NCBI RefSeq assembly: GCF_000466965.1
Contig: NZ_BATB01000009.1
Coordinates: 1 to 64,000, forward strand
Direction of reading: 5' to 3'
DNA: 64,000 bases
DNA from: Limimaricola cinnabarinus LL-001
GTDB lineage: Bacteria > Pseudomonadota > Alphaproteobacteria > Rhodobacterales > Rhodobacteraceae
Part shown: piece after piece, positions 18,928-26,972 of the stretch
How the letters are laid out: every line of letters starts with the position of its first letter
Position numbering within the stretch: the first letter of the stretch is position 1
Position numbers and translations under genes: made by a program
Notes under the pieces: generated by a model
Told to the model about the DNA's origin: nothing
Database searches by the model: none
What the model saw: only the letters and a program-made list of their open reading frames with translations

Positions 18928-19250
18928 ATGTATCAACCTATCGACGTGTTTATCGAGTTCCGCCTCTCCTCTTGCCCTCAGGCCCTGCGCCGCATCTCTC
19001 CGCAAGAGCGAATGTCTGAAGAACCGGTCGGACAGGTCCGGCGGCATCGTTTCCCGAATGTTTCGAGAGCGACGACCGCCGCGACCTTCCGCCATCATCC
19101 CACCCTGTCGGTGCGCAGCAGAACGCTGCCCGTCGGCCTGCCCGCCGCATGCTCTCCGGCATGCTGCGCACAGGGATGACCGGCATGGCGCACGATCCCG
19201 CCATGCCGACACACTGTATCGATCCGGGCGCCGCCCTGCGCCCGGCTTGA
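18928..19250 (+). pseudogene. Possible small gene of unknown function, needs one-base correction
   Basis: As written the frame from 18928 (MYQPIDVFIEFRLSSCPQALRR) drifts into an unlikely Ser/Arg/Cys-rich tail. Restoring one base near 19041-19065 joins it to a frame with better GC3 usage ending MAHDPAMPTHCIDPGAALRPA at 19250, for about 107 residues. The correction is in the same direction as the other broken genes in this window, a strong terminator follows 40 bases later, and an AAGGCAGAGGC ribosome-binding stretch precedes the ATG. I recognise no family. This is a reconstruction, not an observation. Confidence 0.35.
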
Positions 19251-19290
19251 TTTTCCGCCCCACCGGGACACCTCGCCCGGCCACCTTCAC

Positions 19291-19317
19291 AGCGCTCCTT
19301 CGGGAGCGCTTTTTTTT
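19291..19317 (+). terminator. Strong intrinsic terminator
   Basis: AGCGCTCC and GGAGCGCT form an 8-bp stem closed by a TTCG tetraloop, followed by a T8 run that begins with the last stem base. The T-run is on the plus strand, so it ends a rightward transcript, either the small gene at 18928-19250 or malEFG read-through. Confidence 0.92.
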
Positions 19318-19367
19318 CGCCCGCTCTGCCCCTTTCGCCATGCCAAGGGAGGCTCTAGCCTGATCGC

Positions 19368-20549
19368 ATGATGGCTGCGCATTCCTTTTACGACGTGGTG
19401 ATCATCGGCGGCGCGATGATCGGCAGCGCCGTGGCATGGTGGCTCGCGCGCGATCCCGGCTTTCATGGCCGCATCCTCGTGATCGAGCGCGATCCGAGTT
19501 TCGCCGAAGCTTCGACCAGCCACACCAATTCCTGCATCCGCATGCAGTTCGGCACCGAGGTGAACATAGCGATCAGCCGCTTCGGGCTGGCCTTCATCCG
19601 GTCCTTCCGGGACCATGCGGGCGCGGATGCGCCCGAAATTTCCCTCGATGATTTCGGCTATCTCTACCTTGCCGACGATCGGGCCTCGGCCGACCGGCTG
19701 TGTGCCGCACAGGCGTTGCAGGCGCGGATGGGCGCGGGCACGCGGCTGCTTTCACCGGCGCAGCTTCGAACGGCCTTTCCGTTCATGAGGTGGGATGACG
19801 TATTGCTCGGCAGCCACGACCCCGGCGAGGAGGGCTGTTTCGACGGTGGCACGATGTTCTCCGAATTTCGCCGTCGGGCGCGGCGCATGGGCGTGGAAGA
19901 GATCCGCGCCGAGGCCACCAGTCTGCGCAAGGTTGGCGATCGCATCACCCATGTGGAGCTCTCGGACGGCAACGCCATCGCCTGCGGCCATGTCGTCAAC
20001 GCCGCCGGGCCGCGCGCGGCAAAGGTGGCGGCGATGGCCGGGATCGCGATCCCGGTGGAGCCGCGCAAGCGCTACACCTTCACCTTCGAGGCCGAGGACA
20101 GGCTGCCGCGCAAGCTGCCGCTCACGGTCGATCCCTGCGGCATCCATTTCCGCTCGGACGGCGCGCTCTACATGGCGGGCTGCCCGCCCCAGGCGGACGA
20201 CGCCTGCGATCCGCGGGATTTCGAGATGGATCATTCGATCTGGGAGGATCGGGTCTGGCCCGCATTGGCCGCCCGCGTGCCCGCCTTCGAGCGCATCCGC
20301 CTGCGCAACGCATGGGCCGGTCACTACGCCTACAACACGCTCGACCAGAACGCGCTTTTGGGCGTGCATCCTGCCGTTTCCAACCTGCTCTTCGCCAACG
20401 GGTTCTCGGGCCACGGCCTGCAACAGGCCCCGGCCGTCGGGCGCGGCATCGCCGAGCACATCATCCACGGGGGCTGGCGCAGCCTCGACCTGTCGCCGCT
20501 GTCGGTGGCCCGCCTCGCCGAAGGCGGGCACTCACCGAAGCCGCGGTGA
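19368..20549 (+). CDS. FAD-dependent oxidoreductase (DAO/glycine oxidase-like family)
   Basis: A 393-residue flavoprotein of the D-amino-acid-oxidase fold. The N-terminal dinucleotide-binding motif is VVIIGGAMIGSAVAWWLA (slightly atypical GGAMIG for GxGxxG), followed by the ribose-binding acidic residue in ILVIERD. The C-terminal FAD contact is FANGFSGHGLQQAPAVGRGIAEHI. Such enzymes oxidise amine substrates (amino acids, sarcosine-like compounds); the substrate is unknown. Start at the ATGATG at 19368; the ribosome-binding site is weak. It lies 15 bases upstream of a uronate-dehydrogenase-like gene, and the two may be an operon. Confidence 0.88.
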   Translation: MMAAHSFYDVVIIGGAMIGSAVAWWLARDPGFHGRILVIERDPSFAEASTSHTNSCIRMQFGTEVNIAISRFGLAFIRSFRDHAGADAPEISLDDFGYLYLADDRASADRLCAAQALQARMGAGTRLLSPAQLRTAFPFMRWDDVLLGSHDPGEEGCFDGGTMFSEFRRRARRMGVEEIRAEATSLRKVGDRITHVELSDGNAIACGHVVNAAGPRAAKVAAMAGIAIPVEPRKRYTFTFEAEDRLPRKLPLTVDPCGIHFRSDGALYMAGCPPQADDACDPRDFEMDHSIWEDRVWPALAARVPAFERIRLRNAWAGHYAYNTLDQNALLGVHPAVSNLLFANGFSGHGLQQAPAVGRGIAEHIIHGGWRSLDLSPLSVARLAEGGHSPKPR

Positions 20550-20564
20550 TCTAAGGGAGTCGTC

Positions 20565-21398
20565 ATGAAGAAGATCGTTCTCACTGGGGCCTGCGGGGCC
20601 CTTGGATCGGTGCTGCGCGCACCGCTGGCAAAGCTCGCGGAGGAGTTGGTCTCCACCGACATCGCCCAGGCCCCGGCGGAGTTGATGCCAAACGAGCGCT
20701 TCGTGCAGGCCGATCTCACCGATCTCGCCAACGTCGAGGCAGTAATGCAAGGCGCCGAGATGGTCGTGCATTTCGGCGCGATCCCGGACGAAGCTCCGTT
20801 CGAAGAGTTGCTCGGCCCGAACTTCATCGGCGCCTACACGGTGTGGGAGGCGGCGCATCGGGCGGGCGCGCGGCGCGTGGTCTACGCCTCCTCGGTGCAT
20901 GCCGTCGGGCTTCAGGAGACGATGTCGGGCCATGACACGGAGGTCCCCCATCGTCCCGACACCTTCTATGGCCTGTCGAAATGCTTTGCCGAGGATATGG
21001 GCCGGATGTTCTGGGAAAAGCGCGGCCTTGAGGCGGTGTGCCTGCGCATCATGTCCTGCACGCCCGAGCCGCAGAACGCCCGCGCCCTGTACAGCTGGCT
21101 TTCTCATGGCGATCTGGTGCGTCTGGTCGAAGCCTCGGTCACCACTCCTGTCACCGGCTTCACCATCGCCTGGGGTGTTTCCGCCAACAGCCGCGCGCCG
21201 GTGTCGAACGCGCGCGTGTCGTTCCTTGGCTACCACCCGCGCGACAACGCCGAGGATTGGGCCGACAGGCTCCTGCCGACACCCAAGTCGCCCGATCCTT
21301 CGGATCCCGCCCAGCGGTGCCTCGGCGGCCCCTTCGCGGTAGTACCCTTGGGCGAAAGCGGCGTCGCGGCGATCCGGCGGATGACTGAGACCGGCTGA
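20565..21398 (+). CDS. udh: NAD(P)-dependent oxidoreductase, uronate dehydrogenase-like
   Basis: A 277-residue extended short-chain dehydrogenase. NAD-binding glycine motif TGACGALG at residues 7-14, catalytic Ser110, Tyr135 and Lys139 (ASS and YGLSK), and the sequence context SFPEP-like TPEPQNARALYSWLSHGDLVRLVEA that is characteristic of bacterial uronate dehydrogenases (oxidation of galacturonate or glucuronate to the aldarolactone). The length also matches Udh. The assignment comes from remembered family pattern, so specificity is probable but not proven. It is adjacent to the FAD oxidoreductase on the same strand and convergent with rpe. Confidence 0.78.
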   Translation: MKKIVLTGACGALGSVLRAPLAKLAEELVSTDIAQAPAELMPNERFVQADLTDLANVEAVMQGAEMVVHFGAIPDEAPFEELLGPNFIGAYTVWEAAHRAGARRVVYASSVHAVGLQETMSGHDTEVPHRPDTFYGLSKCFAEDMGRMFWEKRGLEAVCLRIMSCTPEPQNARALYSWLSHGDLVRLVEASVTTPVTGFTIAWGVSANSRAPVSNARVSFLGYHPRDNAEDWADRLLPTPKSPDPSDPAQRCLGGPFAVVPLGESGVAAIRRMTETG

Positions 21399-21446
21399 CG
21401 CGATCTGAACGCTGCCGCGCCCGTGGCAGGGGCAACGCCCCTGGCC

Positions 21447-21468
21447 ACTTCACTCTTCAAATACTCAC
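21447..21468. repeat. Dispersed intergenic repeat, copy A
   Basis: Contains CTTCACTCTTCAAATACTC, identical over 19 bases to copy C (54944-54965) and differing at three positions from copy B (36101-36122). It lies between the convergent udh and rpe genes, just after an AGGGGC/GCCCCT hairpin (21428-21442). Probably a genome-wide short repeat of these bacteria, possibly part of a bidirectional 3'-end structure. Confidence 0.6.
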
Positions 21469-21493
21469 GGCGCTCCGGCGCGCCGTCGAGCGG

Positions 21494-22180
21494 TCAGGTC
21501 TGCGCCGCTGCCCGAATCGCGGCAATGTTCTCGCCATAGACCGAGGCTGCCTCGACCGAACCGCCCCGGAACACTGCCGAACCCGCAACCAAGGCGTCGG
21601 CCCCGGCGCGCGCCACCAGCGGCGCGGTCTTGGCATCGACGCCGCCATCGACCTCGACATGGATCTCCCGGTCGCCAATCATCGCGCGCAGGGCGGCAAT
21701 CTTGTCGAGCATGGGATGCAGGAACTTCTGCCCGCCAAAGCCGGGGTTCACCGTCATCACGAGCACGAGGTCGACATCGTCCAGCAGCGGCGCCACCGCC
21801 TCGACCGGCGTGCCGGGATTGAGCGCCACACCTGCCTTCATGCCCGCGCCGCGGATCGCCTGAAGCGTACGATGGATATGCGGCCCGGCCTCGACATGGG
21901 CGGTGAGGATATCGGCCCCCGCCTCGGCGAAGGCGTCGATATAGGGGTCGACCGGCGCGATCATCAGGTGCACGTCCATCACCGTCTTCACATGCGGACG
22001 GATCGCGCGCACGAGCTGCGGCCCGAAGGTGATATTGGGCACGAAATGCCCGTCCATTACGTCCACATGGACCCAATCCGCGCCCTGCGCCTCGATGGCG
22101 CGAACTTCCGCGCCGAAGGCCGCGAAATCGGCGGAGAGAATCGAGGGGGCAATCTTGAGAGTGCGGTCGAAAGCGGTCAT
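21494..22180 (-). CDS. rpe: Ribulose-phosphate 3-epimerase
   Basis: TIM-barrel epimerase interconverting ribulose 5-phosphate and xylulose 5-phosphate in the pentose phosphate and Calvin pathways. It is 228 residues long. Motifs: [11 protein letters not shown] at the N-terminus, metal-binding [33 protein letters not shown], and the catalytic Asp in EVDGGV, then phosphate-binding GSAVF. All are complete. It is convergent with the uronate dehydrogenase gene and divergent from the AraC gene. Confidence 0.97.
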   Translation of the reverse strand: MTAFDRTLKIAPSILSADFAAFGAEVRAIEAQGADWVHVDVMDGHFVPNITFGPQLVRAIRPHVKTVMDVHLMIAPVDPYIDAFAEAGADILTAHVEAGPHIHRTLQAIRGAGMKAGVALNPGTPVEAVAPLLDDVDLVLVMTVNPGFGGQKFLHPMLDKIAALRAMIGDREIHVEVDGGVDAKTAPLVARAGADALVAGSAVFRGGSVEAASVYGENIAAIRAAAQT

Positions 22181-22293
22181 CGGCAGGGCTCCTCATGCAG
22201 ATGCGCCCTGCCCTAGCGCGAAAAACCGCGCGCGTCACGCCGGCCGCGCGCCCTGCCTCTCGCATCTGCAGAAAACCCTGCTAGCCTCGCAGC

Positions 22294-23141
22294 ATGCAAC
22301 GCCCCGCCGTGATCCTGTCCCATACCGATATCCTCGCCCCCGGTGCGAGCGCCGCGCTGACCCGTGCCGCGCTCGGGTCCACGCGCCCGGCGCTGCATGG
22401 GCATGATTCTTCGAAATGGCGTGGGTGCAGAACGGCCGGGTGCGCCATCACCTGCCCGAGGGGCGCGAGGATCTGGTCGAGGGCGACGTGATCTTTGCGG
22501 CGCCGGGGCATCTGCATGGGTTGCAGGGGCGGGGCGATGATGCGCTTCTGGTGTCGGTGACGCTGCATCCCGACCTCATCGCCGATCTCGGGAAGCGGCA
22601 TCCGGCGCTGGCGGGCCGGCTGTTCTGGGCCGAAGCGGCCACGCCGCAGCGGCTGATGCGCGACAGCCACCAGATCGCCGAGCTGAACCGCGCCGCGCTG
22701 CGGCTGGAGCGCGGGCGGCGCGACGCCTTGGGAGCAGAGGCGTTCCTGCTGCCGCTCCTATGCGGGCTGGCGGACGAAACCGCGCCGTTGCCCAACGGCG
22801 CTCCCGATTGGCTGGCGCGCGCCTGCGCCGCCTCGCGCAAGCCGGAGGTATTCCATGACGGGGCCTCGGGATTCGCGCGCGTTGCCGGCAAGGCGCATCC
22901 GCATGTCAGCCGTTCGATGCGGCGGTTTCTCGACATGTCGCCTTCGGACTGGGTCAACATGCAGCGGATGGATTATGCCGCGCGCAGGTTGACCGGCAGC
23001 GCCGACAGCCTTGCCGAGATCGCCGCCGAATGCGGCGTGCCGAACCTGTCGCATTTTCACAAGCTGTTCCGCGTCGCGCATGGCGAGACGCCGCAGCGGT
23101 TTCGCCGGGCCCGGCAGCGCGACGTGGTGCAGCCCGGCTAG
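22294..23141 (+). pseudogene. AraC family transcriptional regulator, frameshifted as written
   Basis: About 282 residues when repaired. The N-terminal cupin-like sensor begins MQRPAVILSHTDILAPG and reaches HGHD at about 22406; it continues in another frame as FEMAWVQNGRVRHHLPEGREDLVEGDV, which is the expected cupin sequence. One T missing at 22407-22408 (GATTCTTC for GATTTCTTC) restores it. The C-terminal AraC DNA-binding domain (last 100 residues) has HPHVSRSMRRFLDMSPSDWVNMQRMDYAARRL and then CGVPNLSHFHKLFR. Effector unknown. It is convergent with the DUF1523 gene, with only 6 bases between. Confidence 0.88.
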
Positions 23142-23147
23142 GAGCGG

Positions 23148-23768
23148 CTACTTGCGCGCCGCGCGCCGCCTGCGGATCGCATCGCCCCAAGTCGCGACAC
23201 GACGGTCGCCACGATCGAGCCATGGCGAGACGTGATGGCGCGACCATCGCCGCAGCCTGACGCCCACGGCCCAGATCACCGCCACGAGCAGCAGCAGGAA
23301 GACGATGTTGAACCACGGGATCAGCCGCACGTCCGGCCCGGCGACAGGCTTGGCCGACAGGGCGTTGGGATAGACCGAGAGCAGCGGCAGGCGCCAGCCG
23401 TAATAGCGCATCGCCACCCATTGCGGATCGGAGGACGAGGAGACGAGGTTGCGCGCCTCGGCCTGCAGGTTGGCGCTGTCGAACTTGAAGTAGGGTGGCC
23501 ATCCGCCGCCCGTATCCTCGTTGCGAAACACCATGACGCCGCCATCGGCGCGCACCGTGTCGATGAAGCGCACGTCGCGCTCGACCGGCCCGTTCAAGGG
23601 CGTGCCGGTATCAGGCGCGGCCCAGAACACCGAATTGGGGTCGATCCGCTCGAGCTTGATCTCGACGCCGGTGATGCGGACGATCTCGCGCTTGGGCAGG
23701 TTGTAGTGCAGGAGCGCCGCGAGAAACGCCAGCAGCACGCCCCAGAAGATCCAAGAAATCCAGCGCAT
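23148..23768 (-). CDS. DUF1523 family protein
   Basis: A 206-residue membrane-anchored protein with a hydrophobic N-terminus (about residues 5-24, WISWIFWGVLLAFLAALLHY), an extracytoplasmic domain with the family motifs LPKREIVRITGVEIK, RDVRFIDTVR and MVFRNEDTGGGWPPYFKFD, a second membrane segment (about 152-172) and a basic cytoplasmic tail. DUF1523 is typical of alphaproteobacteria; function unknown to me. It stands between the convergent AraC gene and the co-oriented L,D-transpeptidase. Confidence 0.9.
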   Translation of the reverse strand: MRWISWIFWGVLLAFLAALLHYNLPKREIVRITGVEIKLERIDPNSVFWAAPDTGTPLNGPVERDVRFIDTVRADGGVMVFRNEDTGGGWPPYFKFDSANLQAEARNLVSSSSDPQWVAMRYYGWRLPLLSVYPNALSAKPVAGPDVRLIPWFNIVFLLLLVAVIWAVGVRLRRWSRHHVSPWLDRGDRRVATWGDAIRRRRAARK

Positions 23769-23989
23769 CGCATTTCTCCCTGTCGGTCGATCGTGACTTA
23801 GACCATCCGGCCCGCAGGGCCAATCGATACCATGCTTTGGGTCGCCGATGGCATGGCAGGCATGCGATCACCGGCCTGAGGATTGAAGCGACGCCGAATT
23901 TCTCGAAAGAACCCGCCGCCCCGGTTGCCGGGGCCGCCCTATCGGCGCAGGCAGGCTTGGCACCGGTGGGACGGGACCTCGGCTTGGCG

Positions 23990-24831
23990 TCAATAGCCAA
24001 GGCTTTCGACGCCCGACGCCGCGCCGAATTGCGGCGGTCCGCTGTTGGCGGCGGCCGAGTAGAGTTCTTCGGGCGGCACATAGGTCGGCGGCAGTTCGCG
24101 GCCCCGATTCGCCACGGCCTCGCCTTCGATGGCGACCGAATCGGCATAGTCGCGAATCGTCACACGGGTCTGCATCGGCACCTTGGGGAAGAGGAAGATG
24201 ACGTCGTGGTTGAACATGCGGATGCAGCCCGCCGAACCCGAGTTGCCGATCGATCCCAGATCGTTGGTGCCGTGGATCCGGTAATAGGTGTCGCGGTTGC
24301 CCTGATAAAGGTAGAGAGCGCGCGCCCCGAGCGGGTTGGCGAGACCGCCGGGCACGCCGTTGCGATACTCTCCATAGATCTCGGGTTCGCGCTTGAGCAT
24401 GTTCTGCGTCGGGGTCCAGCTCGGCCACTGTTCCTTGCGCTTGATCACGGTGTCATAGCTCATCGACAGGCCCTGCCGGCCGACACCGATGGGAAAGCGC
24501 CAGGCCATGCCGTCGTTCTGGATGAAATACAGGAACTTGGCATGCAGGTCGGCTTCGATCACGCCAGCGGATTCATAGCCGCGATAGGGCACATAGGCGC
24601 GACGATTGAGGCCCTGGAGGTATTGCGGCGGCACCGGCGGCAGCCGGTAGCCGCATCCTCGATCAAACCGTAGCCATCGACGATCTGGCTCAGCGGCACG
24701 CCGCCAATCTCCTGCTCGCTGACAGGAGCGGCGGAGGTCGGGACGCGGGCGGCGCAGGCGGGGAGGACGGACAGAGCGGCCGCGCCGGTCAGCAGTCGAC
24801 GGCGCGTGATCGCGGAAGGGGTGGAGATCAT
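23990..24831 (-). pseudogene. L,D-transpeptidase (YkuD family) lipoprotein, frameshifted as written
   Basis: About 280 residues when repaired. The start at 24831 gives a twin-arginine-like and lipobox-bearing leader (RRRLLTGAAALSVLPAC), so the mature protein would be an exported, probably lipid-anchored enzyme. The C-terminal YkuD domain has the catalytic signature HGTNDLGSIGNSGSAGCIRM (active-site Cys in GCIR) and upstream GVGRQG. It would form 3-3 crosslinks in peptidoglycan or attach proteins to it. The frame breaks between GYGLIED and GCGYRLPPVPPQYL; one base missing within 24645-24662 rejoins them. Confidence 0.9.
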
Positions 24832-25050
24832 CTGGGACAGCCTTTGACGCAAGGGTTCGCGGCAACCTATCATCGCGGGCCGGAACCGCAATGAGGCCGG
24901 CTTTTTCGAAGGCGCACGGAGCGAAAGCGTTGCCGTTTCGGCAAAACGGGATGAATCACGAATGATTTCAATCGAATGCGCCAATCGTTTGGCCGGCAAA
25001 GATGCGGGTTTGATCGCACCGAGGGGTCAAATCTGCTTGAGCGTTATGTC

Positions 25051-26034
25051 ATGACATCCGGCGCGCGCGACGCGATAACCGATATCATTGGCCTGAAGGT
25101 GGGTCAGACGCATGACGGGGCGCTGCGCTCGGGCGTCACGGTGCTGACCGCCGAGATGCCTTTCGTGGCCTCGGTCGACGTACGAGGCGGCGCGCCCGGC
25201 ACCCGCGAGACCGAGCTTCTGGCCCCTGACAAGCTGGTCGGCGCAGTCGATGCACTGGTGCTGTCGGGCGGCTCGGCCTTCGGTCTCGACGCGGCTTCGG
25301 GCGTGATGGATGCGCTGCGCGCGGCGGGGCGCGGATTCGAGGCGGCGGGCCAGCGCGTGCCCATCGTGCCCGCCGCGATCCTGTTCGATCTCGGCAATGG
25401 CGGCGACAAGGCTTGGGGGGCCAACCCTTATGCGGCGCTGGGCCGCGCCGCGTTCGAGGCCGCGGACGCACGTGTCGACGAGGGCAGCTTTGGCGCGGGC
25501 CATGGGGCCACCACGGCGGATCTGCGCGGCGGCACCGGCACCGCCTCTATGCAGCTCGCTAGCGGCCATGTGGTGGGCGCTCTGGTCGCGGTGAACGCCG
25601 TGGGCTCTGCCTGCATCGGCGGCGGGCCACGATTTTGGGCCGCCCCATGGGAGATCGGGGACGAATTCGGAGGGCTGGGCCCCGCGATGCCACCCCCCGG
25701 CCCGCCGCCGAGCAAGCTCGCGCGGCCGGGCGAAAGCACCACCATCGCCATCGTCGCCACTGATGCCGTGCTCGACAAGGCGGGGTGTCACCGGATGGCG
25801 GTGGCGGCGCAGGACGGCCTCGCCCGCGCGCTGCTGCCCGCGCATACCCCGCTCGACGGCGATCTGGTCTTCGCCGTGGCGACGGGTGCGCGCCCGCTCG
25901 CCGATCCCGTCACCGAGGCGCTCTGGATCGGGCATGCGGCGGCGGTGTGCCTGTCGCGGGCCATCGCGCGGGCCGTGTATCACGCCGCGCCGGGCGGGTC
26001 GCAGCCGTCCTGGGGGGAAAGATTCGGCAATTGA
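25051..26034 (+). CDS. P1 family peptidase (DmpA/NylC-like N-terminal nucleophile hydrolase)
   Basis: A 327-residue enzyme of the self-cleaving P1 (DmpA/NylC) family, which hydrolyses N-terminal aminoacyl peptides or amides. Family features: the opening GARDAITDIIGLKVGQTHD, GGSAFGLDAASGVM, VPAAILFDL, and the region TTIAIVATDA that in NylC-type members starts the beta chain after autoproteolysis. The nucleophile would be Thr230; the residue before it is Ser229 where Asn is usual. The ATG at 25051 is chosen from the family N-terminus. The gene stands alone between the divergent L,D-transpeptidase and the convergent alpha/beta hydrolase gene. Confidence 0.88.
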   Translation: MTSGARDAITDIIGLKVGQTHDGALRSGVTVLTAEMPFVASVDVRGGAPGTRETELLAPDKLVGAVDALVLSGGSAFGLDAASGVMDALRAAGRGFEAAGQRVPIVPAAILFDLGNGGDKAWGANPYAALGRAAFEAADARVDEGSFGAGHGATTADLRGGTGTASMQLASGHVVGALVAVNAVGSACIGGGPRFWAAPWEIGDEFGGLGPAMPPPGPPPSKLARPGESTTIAIVATDAVLDKAGCHRMAVAAQDGLARALLPAHTPLDGDLVFAVATGARPLADPVTEALWIGHAAAVCLSRAIARAVYHAAPGGSQPSWGERFGN

Positions 26035-26083
26035 TTCCCCTTCGCCGTGCCGGTGCGCCGGGACGAACCGAAGAGTCGCCCCC

Positions 26084-26893
26084 TCAGGCCAGAAGCGCCT
26101 GTATCAGCGGGCTGTCGGCCTCTGCCAGACCCTCGATCACATCGAAATGGTGCCGCCCCGGTGCCTCAACCAGATCGCAGCCGCGCCTCTCGGCCAGCCA
26201 GCGCGCCTGATCTAGAAAGGCCGGGCGTTCGGCCGCACCGACCCAGACCGTCATCGGCAGGTTCACCTGATCGCACAGCACGGGGCTCTCGGCCACGGCC
26301 TCCTCCTCATCGAGACCCAGATCGTCGTTTATCGTGGCCCCCATCAACGGGCGCAGATCCGACAGGGGCGAGATCGGCACGATCCGCGCCACCCTGTCGC
26401 GCCAGCCGGGGGTGAGATCGGCGCAGGCCATGCGCGCCACCAGATGCCCGCCAGCCGAATGCCCGGCGAGCCTGATCGGGCCCGGAACGACCTCGGCCAC
26501 CGCGCCGATGGCAGCCTCGATCTCGCGGGTCATCGCGCCGATCCGGGCCTCGGGCGCCAGCGTGTAGGAGGGCATCACCACGGCCCAGCCCCGATCCAAG
26601 GCCCCCGCTGCCAGATGTGACCAGACGCTCTTGTTGAACGCCTTCCAGAAGCCGCCATGCACAAAGATCACCGCGCCCTTGGCCACGCCTTCGGGCCGAA
26701 ACAGGTCGAGCTTCTGCCGCGCGCCGTCGCCATAAACGATAACCTGTGGCGGATGGCTTTCGCGAAAAGCGGCGGCGGCAGCGGCCCAGCGCGCGGGGTA
26801 GTCCATGCCGCCGGGGATGTGGCTGGCATTGGCATAGGCCTCGTCGATCTCGGCACGGCTTTGCCCATGCGTTGCGGCGCGCATCTCGGTCAC
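26084..26893 (-). CDS. Alpha/beta hydrolase (kynurenine formamidase-like/BD-FAE family)
   Basis: A 269-residue alpha/beta hydrolase. Oxyanion-hole motif HGGFW near residue 80, nucleophile elbow GHSAGGH (Ser in the middle), and a C-terminal His in GRHHFDVIEG completing a triad with an Asp upstream. The N-terminal half (EIDEAYANASHIPG, YPARWAAAAAAFRE) resembles the arylformamidase-like members of the family. Substrate cannot be fixed; no tryptophan-degradation genes are nearby. Divergent from gabD with an 80-base gap. Confidence 0.85.
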   Translation of the reverse strand: MTEMRAATHGQSRAEIDEAYANASHIPGGMDYPARWAAAAAAFRESHPPQVIVYGDGARQKLDLFRPEGVAKGAVIFVHGGFWKAFNKSVWSHLAAGALDRGWAVVMPSYTLAPEARIGAMTREIEAAIGAVAEVVPGPIRLAGHSAGGHLVARMACADLTPGWRDRVARIVPISPLSDLRPLMGATINDDLGLDEEEAVAESPVLCDQVNLPMTVWVGAAERPAFLDQARWLAERRGCDLVEAPGRHHFDVIEGLAEADSPLIQALLA

Positions 26894-26972
26894 CTCATTC
26901 CTCCCTGTTCCGGGGCTGGACCCGCCCTACCCTCGCGGTGAAGGATGCGCCCGAACCTCTGGAGGAAAAGTC

